A stretch of 64,000 nt of DNA from Kaistella carnis (GCF_003860585.1 NZ_CP034159.1:3100001-3164000); one strand, 5' to 3'; shown: positions 26,857 to 36,440, counted from the first letter of the stretch. Notes: generated by a model from the letters alone, not told the origin. Program-made: numbers and translations.

Positions 26857-28827
26857 ATGGAAAAGAATGGCAACTCCGAAGCAGTTTTCTTTAAACCTCA
26901 AAAGTTTACGCCGCAAAACAATGCCGATGGTATCAAAAATAATCATCAGGCAGGAATCAACCGCCTCGTGAAACTTTCGGTGGTCATCGATGGACAGATT
27001 ATCAAGCACTACAAACATTTTAAACTCACCCAAAGTGCCCGAAAACACCATACTTTCGAGCTGACTTTAGCCCACGACGCGCTTGGCGAGAGACAAAACC
27101 ATCAGCTCGAACAAGCGAATCGTTTTTTAGGAAATCGACTTACCGTGAAAATCATGCACAAAGACATTGATGACAGTCCGGAGCGGGTTTTTGTGGGCGT
27201 GATCACGGGCGTGAGTTTCAGTCAGGATGGCCATAGTTTAGGAAACATTGTGTTGAAAGGATTCAGTCCGACGATTTTATTAGATGCTGCACCACATACT
27301 CAGAGTTTTGGGGGTGATAGCTCCGTAAATATGGGAATTATCGCTGATCGTGTGATTAAACAGGGAATTGGAAGTGCCTATGATGTTAGAGTTGATGCCA
27401 AAGCTTCTTCTCAAATTTTGTACAGTGCTCAATATGAGGAAACGCATTATAATTACCTGGCACGTATGGCAGAAGCTTATGGTGAGCAATTCTTTTATGA
27501 CGGTGAAGTTCTCCATTTTGGAAATATGCCACCTCAGAACAAAGCGATTGAATTGACATTTGGCAGTAATGTCTCCGATATCAATGTTGAATTAAAAGCA
27601 GTTCATATAAAACCGAGTTTTTACGGATACAACAGCAGTTCAAATGCGAAATTAACTTCTGGCGAAACGGCTATAAAACATAAAAGCGATTTAGCAAAAA
27701 CGTCGTATCAAAATAATAATGGAATCTTTAAAACTCCTTCTTTACAAGTTGCTCCCATCAAAGCGAACACCGATATGGATGTGGTGAATTCCCAAACGAG
27801 TGCAGCGGGAAGTAAGGCGGTCGAAGTCTTCACTGTTTCAGGTGGAACAACAGTTCCATTTCTTTATCCAGGTTGTGTGGCTGATTTGAAAATGCGCAAA
27901 TCAGATTCTAATCAAACGAGTTACTTCACCAAAGTCATGATGACTGAAGTGACTCACGAAATCGATACCCTCGGACATTACACGGGAAATTTTGAAGCCA
28001 TTGCTTCAGATACGGGTTATATGCCGAAACCGGATTTTGTGTCTCCAAAAGCTGAACCTCAAATTGCGACTGTTATCTCCAACACCGATCCTTCAGGACA
28101 AGGACGCGTGACTGTTCGCTTCGACTGGCAAATGCACGACACTACCAATTTCATCCGAATGATGTCTCCAGACGCAGGTGGAACTGATCAGGTTTCTCAG
28201 AATCGTGGTTATGTTGCCATTCCTGAAGTTGGTGATCAGGTGATGGTAGGTTTTGTCCACAATCATCCGGATCGTCCTTTTGTAATGGGTGGTATGTTTC
28301 ATGGTGGAGTTGGTCTTGGTGGTGGAGTTAATAATCACATGCGATCTATTCAAACAAAAAGCGGCATCAAAGTTTTAATGAATGATGATGAGAAAAGTGT
28401 CACGATTCTCGATCCGAGTGGGAATACTTATTTTATGGATGGGGAGGGAAATATTACCGTGACTGCGCCGAAGAATATGACTTTTAATGCGGGGGAGAAT
28501 TTAGATATTAATGTGGGCCAGAATATGACGACGAATGTGGGCGCAAACCAATCGGACAGCGTAGGAATGAACAAATCAACAAGCGTTACCATGAACAATA
28601 CTCAAAGTGTGGGAATGCTTAATATGCTTTCTGTTGGGACAGATTTTATTACCAATGTAGTGGGAAAAATGACGGAGTTTATAACAGGTAATAAGGAAAG
28701 TCATACAGAGAAAGATAGAGTAAGAGTAAGCAATGGAAAAATAACAGCTCAAAGTACGGGTACTCATGAGCAACATTCAGAAAAAGAGGTTCACAATAAT
28801 TCTGCAGAAAAATCTAAAAACCATTAA
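26857..28827 (+). CDS. vgrG: T6SS spike protein VgrG (TssI)
   Basis: The 656-residue protein has the phage gp27-like start (VKLSVVIDGQIIKHYKHFKL), a GVITGVSFSQDGHSLGN segment, YLARMAEAYGEQFFYDG, and the gp5 OB-fold with VRFDWQ and a VGDQVMVGFVHNHPDRPFV signature. The beta-helix tail is repetitive (NVGANQSDSVGMNKSTSV). It ends HEQHSEKEVHNNSAEKSKNH, with no toxin domain attached. Cargo is therefore expected in trans; the next gene's ATG overlaps its stop by one base. In Bacteroidota T6SS, VgrG tips usually bind PAAR-like proteins, two of which are in this island. Confidence 0.94.
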   Translation: MEKNGNSEAVFFKPQKFTPQNNADGIKNNHQAGINRLVKLSVVIDGQIIKHYKHFKLTQSARKHHTFELTLAHDALGERQNHQLEQANRFLGNRLTVKIMHKDIDDSPERVFVGVITGVSFSQDGHSLGNIVLKGFSPTILLDAAPHTQSFGGDSSVNMGIIADRVIKQGIGSAYDVRVDAKASSQILYSAQYEETHYNYLARMAEAYGEQFFYDGEVLHFGNMPPQNKAIELTFGSNVSDINVELKAVHIKPSFYGYNSSSNAKLTSGETAIKHKSDLAKTSYQNNNGIFKTPSLQVAPIKANTDMDVVNSQTSAAGSKAVEVFTVSGGTTVPFLYPGCVADLKMRKSDSNQTSYFTKVMMTEVTHEIDTLGHYTGNFEAIASDTGYMPKPDFVSPKAEPQIATVISNTDPSGQGRVTVRFDWQMHDTTNFIRMMSPDAGGTDQVSQNRGYVAIPEVGDQVMVGFVHNHPDRPFVMGGMFHGGVGLGGGVNNHMRSIQTKSGIKVLMNDDEKSVTILDPSGNTYFMDGEGNITVTAPKNMTFNAGENLDINVGQNMTTNVGANQSDSVGMNKSTSVTMNNTQSVGMLNMLSVGTDFITNVVGKMTEFITGNKESHTEKDRVRVSNGKITAQSTGTHEQHSEKEVHNNSAEKSKNH

Positions 28828-30263
28828 TGATGAGCAAAGAAACTTATGTTGGTGGCGATATCATAGAAACAACAGGAGGAAATAATCTTTCCTACGCCAA
28901 AGATGTTATCGAAAATATTGGACTCCAAGTGATACAAGATGGAAAAACCAATGGCGTATTTTATGGAATAAATAAGGATGCGCCCATCATTTCAACGAAT
29001 ATTAATTTGAAAAAATTTTTAGTTCATTTTAGACGTCCTAAAAATTATGATGGTAAATACGGTTTTGATTGGCTTAGAGAAGAGTATATTTATCCAATGG
29101 TTACTGTGACTAATGATAATAATGGCAATCCCATTAATGCTCCTACGGCATTATGTAAAAATACTACCGCATTAAAACAAGAATATTTAAATGGAGTTGT
29201 AAATAACATCAAACCTTACACAATAAATTATTATCCTGCGTGGCTTGCTATTTTTCCTCACACCACCACTTCGCAATTTCCTCATGGATCGGATATGCAT
29301 GAAAATGGTGTTAACCTTGATTTACAAATTGATGAAATAGACCAAATAATTTCTGATGGAACCGAAATATTATTTGAAAGTCAAAACCAATATTTAAAAA
29401 TTAGCCCAAAAAAAATAGCAATTTCAGATGTAATTTCTTCAAACAGAAAATCGAGAAATGTTAATGGTAGAAACATTAATTATTACAAATTAGAGAGAAA
29501 AGTAAATATCAAATGTACAGGAGGAGTACTAAATAAGCATGAAGAAATAAAAGTCTTTGCAAAATTAGACCAAGAAAAAGTGGAAGTAGGTAAACTCATG
29601 GTGTACAAAAACAATGTCATTCCAAAAGCAGAAATTGTAGTGGTAAATGTATTAACTGGAGGAAATAAGGCACAACTGAAAGATGACTATCAATATCTTT
29701 TCAAAAGACAGTCATTCAACCAAGCATTGATTAGAGCTGAAGTTAAGGTTGATACGGAGTTTGATTTAAACAAATTAAATACTAATCCAGATATAAATAA
29801 TTTCTTAATTAGCGTAAATGGCTATAGTGCAAAAAAAAAGTTATCTGAAATTATACGTTTATATGAATTATATGGAAAATATACAGTTCCAGGCGGAATT
29901 AATTCTAACAATACACATAGAACATATTTATTTTTTACCAGCCTCTCATCTGGAGGAACAAGAGGAATTTGCTCTCTGAATCAAAATAATGTGTGGGGAA
30001 ACAGCTATTTAGTATTTAATATTGGTCTTCAAAATCCTCGAACTATTATTCACGAATGTGGCCATTCATTTAGCTTACCACATACTTTTGAGCAAGCAGG
30101 AAATCCTCGCCATGTTTTTTATCAAGGTTATACAGATGCTTACATGGATTATGATTGGAGACAAGGCGGAAGTCCAAACCCATATTCAAGTAAAATGTAT
30201 TCAATATTTAAATGGCAGTGGGAAATTATGAGAAACGATAGAAGTTTAATTTTTAATTATTAA
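28827..30263 (+). CDS. Candidate T6SS effector, metzincin-like metallopeptidase
   Basis: The 478-residue protein has no signal peptide. Its C-terminal part has HECGHSFSLPH (409-419), the HExxHxxxxxH zinc signature of metzincins with Ser where Gly is usual. A likely Met-turn, AYMDY, places the Met at 440. The N-terminus (YVGGDIIETTGGNNLSYAKD) resembles short beta-helix strands that could dock on the VgrG tail; that is inference. A long middle region has beta-rich segments and no family I recognise. It is joined to vgrG by a one-base overlap and followed after 4 bases by a lipoprotein, the usual effector-immunity order. Probable role: cleavage of proteins or peptides in a rival's envelope. The protease call is fairly firm; delivery and target are not proven. 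Confidence 0.72.
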   Translation: MMSKETYVGGDIIETTGGNNLSYAKDVIENIGLQVIQDGKTNGVFYGINKDAPIISTNINLKKFLVHFRRPKNYDGKYGFDWLREEYIYPMVTVTNDNNGNPINAPTALCKNTTALKQEYLNGVVNNIKPYTINYYPAWLAIFPHTTTSQFPHGSDMHENGVNLDLQIDEIDQIISDGTEILFESQNQYLKISPKKIAISDVISSNRKSRNVNGRNINYYKLERKVNIKCTGGVLNKHEEIKVFAKLDQEKVEVGKLMVYKNNVIPKAEIVVVNVLTGGNKAQLKDDYQYLFKRQSFNQALIRAEVKVDTEFDLNKLNTNPDINNFLISVNGYSAKKKLSEIIRLYELYGKYTVPGGINSNNTHRTYLFFTSLSSGGTRGICSLNQNNVWGNSYLVFNIGLQNPRTIIHECGHSFSLPHTFEQAGNPRHVFYQGYTDAYMDYDWRQGGSPNPYSSKMYSIFKWQWEIMRNDRSLIFNY

Positions 30264-30267
30264 AGAG

Positions 30268-30723
30268 ATGAAAGTTTTTATTATTATTTTAATATCAGCA
30301 CAAATTTTAAGTTGTGAAAAAAAGCAATTTGCCAACGAAATAAATTTTAAAACAGAAAAAAAAGTTAAAGAACTTAGGATTTTAGATGCAGGTGGACCTG
30401 AATATCCTCCGTTTATTCTATTAAAAATAGAAAAGAAAAAAGCAGTGAAATATCAATATGATGAAAAGTTATTATTAAAAGATAGTACAGTAGTAAGTGG
30501 TGAAAAACATAACAAGTATGTCCATCTTATTCAAAAAATCCCTAGAGAATTTATTAGTGGTAGTGGAGGAAATTTTTCAAGTCCAGTTGATAATTCTGGA
30601 TTATTATTTGTGATACAATTTGATGATAATTCTATCAATCAATGGGGGATATTCAATGATGATTTTCAATATTCCGCTGAAATTCAAAATTTTACAAATG
30701 AAACATACTTACTAATAGAATGA
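30268..30723 (+). CDS. Small lipoprotein, candidate immunity protein
   Basis: The 151-residue protein has a signal with lipobox QILSC (Cys 16) and a globular part with LRILDAGGPEYPPFILLKI and VDNSGLLFVIQFDD. I recognise no family. Its place directly after the metallopeptidase gene, and export to the periplasm where an incoming protease would act, suggest it protects the producer. That is inference from position only. Confidence 0.6.
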   Translation: MKVFIIILISAQILSCEKKQFANEINFKTEKKVKELRILDAGGPEYPPFILLKIEKKKAVKYQYDEKLLLKDSTVVSGEKHNKYVHLIQKIPREFISGSGGNFSSPVDNSGLLFVIQFDDNSINQWGIFNDDFQYSAEIQNFTNETYLLIE

Positions 30724-30740
30724 TTTTTCTTGCATATTAG

Positions 30741-30782
30741 GACATCATGAGAAAAGATGCGAGTCTAATTTTAAATTATTAA
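30741..30782 (+). pseudogene. Relic of an effector C-terminus
   Basis: The bases encode DIMRKDASLILNY then TAA. This closely matches the last residues of the metallopeptidase gene (EIMRNDRSLIFNY, stop), and the DNA is similar too. An in-frame TAG lies just before it. It is the leftover tail of a second, related effector. Confidence 0.7.
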
Positions 30783-30919
30783 TTTTTATTAAAAACCTAA
30801 TATTATTACTTGTATTTTTAATATAGTGTAGTTCTAAAGAATATAAAAATGGAGATTTATACAATTCAAGGGAATGAATTAAAAGCATTTGGAAAAGTGA
30901 CAAAACTTTTTTTTAAAAC
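30783..30919 (+). other. Short gap with a possible 24-codon frame
   Basis: An ATG at 30849 opens a frame MEIYTIQGNELKAFGKVTKL with four more codons, ending at 30923 and overlapping the following vgrG-tail frame by four bases. It may be chance or the broken start of a lost gene. Confidence 0.3.
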
Positions 30920-31153
30920 ATGACAACGAGTGTAGGAGAAAATCATACTATGAATATTACTAATAATCATCAATTTAATTCGACAAATTATAAACAAACG
31001 GTCAGTGAAAATAAAACTGTTAGTATTATTGGCGACCTAAAAGAAACAACCTCAACAACTACTCATAAAGCACAAAATGGCGATATATTAATTCAGAGTG
31101 CAGGTGTTGCGAAGATTTTAGGTAAAATAGATGCAAAAGTTAATAAAGGATAA
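30920..31153 (+). pseudogene. Orphan VgrG C-terminal tail
   Basis: The 77-residue frame MTTSVGENHTMNITNN... ending ILIQSAGVAKILGKIDAKVN resembles a VgrG beta-helix tail. Its start matches NMTTNVGANQ in the intact vgrG upstream, but the end is of a different type. The spike head is missing. It is probably a recombination remnant of a second vgrG; a stand-alone tail domain is a less likely alternative. Confidence 0.65.
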
Positions 31154-31393
31154 AAAAAGATCAAAATTTTCAAGTAAGTTTCACTTATCCTATGCTAATA
31201 TCTTATTCAAGTAATAAAGCATATGAAAAAACCTTATGAATATTTTTATTGCTATCAATAGTCTTGTCAAGACAATTTGCCTTTTCCTCTTGTTCAGGTT
31301 ACTGAAGATTATTATCTGGGATTAAATCTAAATGCAAATAGGCAATCATTTGACAAGAATTATATTATATGTGATAAAATTAAAAATAACTCA
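31154..31393 (+). other. Gap between the VgrG relic and the DUF2931 gene
   Basis: AT-rich. A frame from 31277 continuous with the downstream gene lacks a signal peptide and is taken as chance. No other feature seen. Confidence 0.4.
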
Positions 31394-32464
31394 ATGAAAA
31401 TACACACAATCATATTTTTTTTAATGACACTATTGGTTTCTTGCCAGAATAAATCTAAAAATACTATGGAAAAATACGAATGGGAAGAGAGTACTTCTGC
31501 TCCTCTAGGATATCCAATAGAAGTCTATCGCGGAGGTTTCAGTACTAAAGAAGGAGCCTTTGTAAGTCTATATGGAGGTACAACTACAGGCACTAATGGG
31601 TGGGGTTATCCAAGCGGCGGAATGTCGAACAATAAAAAAACGATACCAGATCACTTGCATGTCATCTGGTTATCTTATGCCGAAGATGCTATGTTTGAAA
31701 TTGACACCGATATTGATCGGGAGAAAATAACAGACTATTTTAACAAGGGATATGACTGGAAAACCTTAAATAACTCTGGCGAAATTCGGCACAAAAATTA
31801 CTCCAGCATTGTCGTTGGTTTTGCACCAGGCGGTGTAGTCGTTATTTGGGTAAGTGGATCTGGAATACAAAAAGAAATAGGTCGGTACCAAGGTAAAAAA
31901 ATAGAAATTCCACAAGCGGAAATTGACGCTTTGGATTATCCTGATAAGACCCTATTTGAGGCAGAGTATCGTCGTAAAAAGTTTGCTCAAGACAATATGG
32001 TTCCTCTGGAAATTCAGGTAGCGAATAAAAACAAACCAATACCTTTTGGTTTATGGGATACCTACCGTAAAAAGTATCAATGGAAACCGACCTTTAAATT
32101 AGAAGATGGGGCAATTTTAGATGACAAGACCACCACTGGAATAAATTACTTGAATGGAGAAGTTGAAAAATTCTTCCATGAAAACTTTCCGTTGAAAACC
32201 TATTCAAATAATGCCATCCCCAAAAGCGTTTCATTTTCTTGGAAAGACAGGGATGAAATTAAATATGGAGCTGGTGCTAATTTAAATGAGGAATCTGCTT
32301 TAGCTGCGTTTAAAGAGGTGTATAGTGACCATCCAGAAACGGTTCATGCAGATCTGGAAATTAAGATCAATATCCCCAATACCTTTTTTACGGTAACACT
32401 AAAAGGCAACAACGGTAAAGAAGTCTTTATTAAAACAGAAAATGTAGAAGTGTTTAAAAGATAG
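31394..32464 (+). CDS. DUF2931-family lipoprotein, candidate immunity protein
   Basis: The start is set at the ATG that gives MKIHTIIFFLMTLLVSC, a clean lipoprotein signal with Cys 17; a frame from 31277 extends further but would bury it. The 356-residue product has YEWEESTSAPLGYPIEVYRG and LHVIWLSYAEDAMFEIDTD, the features of DUF2931 lipoproteins, followed by a second region with FFTVTLKGNNGKEVFIK. DUF2931 genes are often neighbours of T6SS lipase genes, and here the Tle1-like gene starts 4 bases later. A role as periplasmic immunity against that lipase is plausible but unproven. Confidence 0.75.
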   Translation: MKIHTIIFFLMTLLVSCQNKSKNTMEKYEWEESTSAPLGYPIEVYRGGFSTKEGAFVSLYGGTTTGTNGWGYPSGGMSNNKKTIPDHLHVIWLSYAEDAMFEIDTDIDREKITDYFNKGYDWKTLNNSGEIRHKNYSSIVVGFAPGGVVVIWVSGSGIQKEIGRYQGKKIEIPQAEIDALDYPDKTLFEAEYRRKKFAQDNMVPLEIQVANKNKPIPFGLWDTYRKKYQWKPTFKLEDGAILDDKTTTGINYLNGEVEKFFHENFPLKTYSNNAIPKSVSFSWKDRDEIKYGAGANLNEESALAAFKEVYSDHPETVHADLEIKINIPNTFFTVTLKGNNGKEVFIKTENVEVFKR

Positions 32465-32468
32465 AATC

Positions 32469-34310
32469 ATGAGTAAAACATTCGTATATAATACAGGCAA
32501 TGCAAAACCAGCAGCAAATGAAGAACATCTGCAGTTAGGAGTTTTTTTTGACGGAACCAGTAATAACAGACGAAATACAGAAATACGTAAAAAAATACAA
32601 AAAGTTGACGAGTACGCCGATCAAAATAAACTAGACAATAGAGCCAGCACTGAGGAAATAAAAATATACCAGAGCAAGGGAATGGAGAGAACCTACAAAA
32701 ACTTGTGGACAAAAAAGAAAGAAAGCGAGAATAGTTTTGCTAATGACTTTACCAATGTAGCAAGACTTCTTTTCGTAACAAAAAAAGAAAATAGCTTATA
32801 CATAGAGGGTATTGGAACCATTAATGAAGAAGACGATACTATCGAAGGTTTGGCTCTAGGATCTGGGATTACCGGGGTCAGATTCAGAGTAAGAAAAGGA
32901 TGTGAAGATTTAGCTAAAAAAATAGGAAATAAGAAAGATGAATTTACAGGTTCTAAAAAACTTACCCAAATTAAAATAGATGTTTTCGGTTTTAGTCGTG
33001 GCGCAGCGGCTGCCCGTAATTTTGTGTATGAGGTAAATTCTGCTAAAAAAAGACCAGAAGATGTAAGAACTACAAAATCTAAAAAAATTGTTGGTTACAC
33101 GACGGGAAATTTTGGCAGCGGTACACAAAGTCCAATCTATGAAAGCATTTTGATTGACTCTGATCGAGAAGAAGTAAACGAAGAATACTTGATTGACGGA
33201 AAGTATCCTAAATTTGGATACTTGGGCTATTGTCTTTTATCTGAAGGTATTCTTTCTCCAGAAGAATTGGAAATTCTGGAAATCAATTTTCGGTTTATTG
33301 GGGTATACGATACCGTTGCATCCTATGATGAAACTTACGATAATAAGATAAAAATGGCAGGAAAACTTGCCGGAAATTATATTAAAAACAAATTGGATAT
33401 CGGTTTTGACAGTGCCATTAATAGTCTACAATTAAATAATCTGGGGAGCTATAATAAAGCGGTACATTTCACCGCAATGGATGAACACCGACTTAATTTT
33501 GCCCTTACTAAATTTTCTGGTGCTGTCGAAAAAAAATTTCCTGGTGTACATAGTGACGTGGGTGGAAGTTATACAAACATCAGCGAAAAAGTAAAAGTAG
33601 CACAAAGCTCCATTTTCTATCCTTTAAACGATTTGAAAGATGGCTTAGTTCAGCAACATTGGTTCCACGAAGAGCAACTGGAGATTTATATAAAATTTCA
33701 AGTAATCTTAAAAATATTTGAAAAAAAACTGATTGGAATAAGAGAATTGCGAAAAGAGTACAGTTACATTCCTCTTCATTTTATGGAAGAATTTTTTATT
33801 GATACCTTAGGAGTCGACTCCAACAGCATCATTATTGATTCTGTAGAGACAAAATATCCGTTAGAAGACATTATTCTAAATCAGTCAAAAAATCATCTTC
33901 GAAAATATGTGTTTGGGACAGGAAACCAATGGAATTTCCGAACTGATGAAGAAATAAATAAAGAGAATGCTGAGAAAACACTTAGGAAAAAATTACAAAC
34001 AGCGGAGTTGTTAAGTAAAAATGACAAATTAAATTACAAATTTTCAAAACCAAGCTATGATAATGTTGATCCTGCAAATTATCAGGTCAAATTTCCAGAA
34101 AATTTTGAAATTCCAAAAAATAAAATAAGAATCGAATACGACGAGAATGGTGATCAAATATTAACCCAAACATTAGAAGAAGTAATAGTTACCCATTATC
34201 CAGAGCAGGCTTTACTCAGAAAATTGAGACATGGTTATTTACACTGGTCTTCAAATCTGGATGCATTAGGAATGAACCCCACTAAAAGTTGGATCAGAAG
34301 GGAATATTAA
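32469..34310 (+). CDS. Tle1-like T6SS phospholipase effector (DUF2235)
   Basis: The 613-residue protein has the alpha/beta-hydrolase features of the DUF2235/Tle1 family. LGVFFDGTSNN is near the start. The nucleophile elbow GFSRG is at 174-178 (Ser176). The candidate acid Asp281 is in IGVYDTVASY, and His361 is in PGVHSDVGGSY. Tle1 enzymes hydrolyse membrane phospholipids of target cells after T6SS delivery. The extra C-terminal 200 residues, ending GMNPTKSWIRREY, have no family I recognise. It sits between a lipoprotein and a small cytoplasmic protein, either of which could be its immunity partner. Confidence 0.88.
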   Translation: MSKTFVYNTGNAKPAANEEHLQLGVFFDGTSNNRRNTEIRKKIQKVDEYADQNKLDNRASTEEIKIYQSKGMERTYKNLWTKKKESENSFANDFTNVARLLFVTKKENSLYIEGIGTINEEDDTIEGLALGSGITGVRFRVRKGCEDLAKKIGNKKDEFTGSKKLTQIKIDVFGFSRGAAAARNFVYEVNSAKKRPEDVRTTKSKKIVGYTTGNFGSGTQSPIYESILIDSDREEVNEEYLIDGKYPKFGYLGYCLLSEGILSPEELEILEINFRFIGVYDTVASYDETYDNKIKMAGKLAGNYIKNKLDIGFDSAINSLQLNNLGSYNKAVHFTAMDEHRLNFALTKFSGAVEKKFPGVHSDVGGSYTNISEKVKVAQSSIFYPLNDLKDGLVQQHWFHEEQLEIYIKFQVILKIFEKKLIGIRELRKEYSYIPLHFMEEFFIDTLGVDSNSIIIDSVETKYPLEDIILNQSKNHLRKYVFGTGNQWNFRTDEEINKENAEKTLRKKLQTAELLSKNDKLNYKFSKPSYDNVDPANYQVKFPENFEIPKNKIRIEYDENGDQILTQTLEEVIVTHYPEQALLRKLRHGYLHWSSNLDALGMNPTKSWIRREY

Positions 34311-34322
34311 TTAAAAATCTTT

Positions 34323-35039
34323 ATGGCAAATTTAAATGCCCCATTAGGCAATCGCAAAATTTATCGTTTAGAAACATCAGTACTGGAGTTTTTACATAAT
34401 TTTCGCAAAGAAAAACAATTTTCAAGAACCGTTGAAGTTTATCATCTAAACAAAAAAGAGGATAATGAATATTACAAGTTGCTTTGCACAGAATTTCTAT
34501 TCAAAGACGAGGAGAATGCGGATGTCATTTTATTAAAAAAATTAAGCTATTTGTGGGATGAAGTAGAAGTCTTAGTCAACATAGAAAATAGGATAGTTGC
34601 TATTGTCAACTTATCAGAAATTAAACTGAGGTGGATAGAAATCAGTGATTCTTTATCTACTGCTTACAAAGGACTTGCGATTGAAAGTTATTTTCTGACC
34701 ATTAATGAGTTATTAGAAGTTGAAGAAAAAGTTTGTGATTTTCTAAATTCACCCAAAATGTACGGAATGCTATTTAATGGCTTGTCATTACAGCACTTTC
34801 CATCGGAGAGAAGAGAAAGAAAAATAACGGAACATGGCATTGAAGTATTGGAAACGACTTCTCAAGTAAATGATGGAAAAAAGGGCGAGATAAGAATAAC
34901 AGCGATCCAGACAGAGATCACAGATATTTTAGGCTACAACAGGATTTATCACTACGATAATACTCTTCTTATTGAAGGATATGTTGCTATTAAAAAAAAG
35001 GAAAAAGAAATGAGACATTCATTATTATGGATTGGTTAG
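34323..35039 (+). CDS. Unknown protein next to the Tle1-like lipase
   Basis: The 238-residue protein has no signal or membrane helix. It contains RKIYRLETSVLEFLHNFRKE, DNEYYKLLCTEFLFKD and YGMLFNGLSLQHFPSERRER. I recognise no family. It starts 12 bases after the lipase gene and is likely co-transcribed. It could be a cytoplasmic chaperone/adaptor for loading, or a second immunity protein. Confidence 0.55.
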   Translation: MANLNAPLGNRKIYRLETSVLEFLHNFRKEKQFSRTVEVYHLNKKEDNEYYKLLCTEFLFKDEENADVILLKKLSYLWDEVEVLVNIENRIVAIVNLSEIKLRWIEISDSLSTAYKGLAIESYFLTINELLEVEEKVCDFLNSPKMYGMLFNGLSLQHFPSERRERKITEHGIEVLETTSQVNDGKKGEIRITAIQTEITDILGYNRIYHYDNTLLIEGYVAIKKKEKEMRHSLLWIG

Positions 35040-35179
35040 AAAGGGATAAACAAGAATGAAAGTGAGGAGAATTCATTACCGAATAGTTTAAGATCAAATA
35101 AATAGTTTCTGATGATACGTCAAGTGACAAGCAAGATAAAAATTATTCTGAAAACAACCGAAATTAAAACAACAAGAAG

Positions 35180-36433
35180 ATGGATGACAATCGTGCAGAT
35201 CGAGAAGAAAAAGATAAATTAGTTGATGCTCAATTGGTGGTTATAGATGGTGCTAAAGTAAAATTCAATGGCCACCTCGGTGAATTTAAAGTATTGAATG
35301 ATGTACCTACAACACAGAATAAACTTACTGGCACCATCGTCGAAAATCAGATTTCAAACTTTATATTTTATGATGGCTTTATATTAACCTCACTTGCAGC
35401 CTGGCAAGATTTTGGAAATGTCAAAATACAGGACAACGAAGTTTTAATAAAGAAATCAATAATTCCTGGTGCTGGACAAATGCCCGGCAGTAGTGTGATA
35501 GAATTTGGTAATATCGAGTTTTTGAATTGTGGCCAAGTTCACTGTCCGTCAAGTATTAATACGGAAGGTGCACCTGTTCCAGAAGAAGATGATCCAAAAA
35601 TCAATGGTCATTACTATAACATCAGCGGTATATACGAAGGACCCATATCAGGTCAAAAAATAGGGAAGGAAAATGACGTTTATGCTTGTGACGGAAAAGG
35701 AAAGAAAAAAGACACTTTTTTAAATGCAAAAAAATTAAATATTACACATACTGACTTTCAAAAAGTTTGTAATATCGTTAAACATGAAGGTTTATCAACT
35801 GAAGAAAACGAATACATCTATATCGCTCACGCCAACTACAATGAAGGTAAAGATAAAAACACAACAATGCTAGCAAGATTAATGACCTCCTACTCCTCTG
35901 TAGCAGCTGCAGACAAACAAATTCTCTTATCAGATACAGCAGCAGACACTATTAGCAAATATTCTCGTAAAGGAGTAATTGATGCTTTATTGAGAGATAT
36001 AAATTCAAGCAAAACAGACCCAACTGATGGCGCAAGATTTTGGGATGGTGTTGATTTTTTAGCTTGGGGAATCAATACAGAATTAAAAGCTGACAGTAAG
36101 TCAAAAACCGGACATAATAAATTTGACGAATATAATAGCGTGACAATAAGTAAAAGTCTTTATGATGAATTTGTGATGAAAATACAAAAGAAATATCCGA
36201 ACGGTGCACCTTATAAATCATCACATGATGTGAAGAAAGACCAGGGCTCTCACACGCACAAAGAAACTACCAGAGGACCAAGAGCGGTCTATACAATACC
36301 TGCCAGTGATTTTAGTAAAAAAGAATATTGGACTACAGGCGATTTTTATTATAAAAACGACATAAAAAGATCTACAAGTATTGTTGCAACAAAAGTTGCA
36401 GGATATTCTATTTTTTGGAAAGAAATTAAATAA
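35180..36433 (+). CDS. PAAR-like/toxin fusion, candidate T6SS effector
   Basis: In this 417-residue protein, residues 15-115 (VVIDGAKVKFNGHLGEFKVL, a central Thr/Gly stretch, then FGNVKIQ) follow the same plan as the DUF4280 PAAR-like protein at 39358, so this is probably a spike tip. A short linker (EGAPVPEEDDP) leads to a C-terminal domain (about 150-417). It contains VCNIVKHEGLSTEENEYIYI and ARFWDGVDFLAWG, with several conserved-looking Glu, His and Trp residues. KHEG followed by repeated AHANYNEG vaguely recalls cell-wall hydrolases, but I cannot name the activity. A lipoprotein follows after 7 bases, as expected for immunity against a periplasmic toxin. Confidence 0.6.
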   Translation: MDDNRADREEKDKLVDAQLVVIDGAKVKFNGHLGEFKVLNDVPTTQNKLTGTIVENQISNFIFYDGFILTSLAAWQDFGNVKIQDNEVLIKKSIIPGAGQMPGSSVIEFGNIEFLNCGQVHCPSSINTEGAPVPEEDDPKINGHYYNISGIYEGPISGQKIGKENDVYACDGKGKKKDTFLNAKKLNITHTDFQKVCNIVKHEGLSTEENEYIYIAHANYNEGKDKNTTMLARLMTSYSSVAAADKQILLSDTAADTISKYSRKGVIDALLRDINSSKTDPTDGARFWDGVDFLAWGINTELKADSKSKTGHNKFDEYNSVTISKSLYDEFVMKIQKKYPNGAPYKSSHDVKKDQGSHTHKETTRGPRAVYTIPASDFSKKEYWTTGDFYYKNDIKRSTSIVATKVAGYSIFWKEIK

Positions 36434-36440
36434 ATAAAAG

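Noticed and set aside
31277-31393. Longer start for the DUF2931 gene
   Set aside because: The later ATG gives a clean lipoprotein signal; the longer frame would bury it inside the protein.
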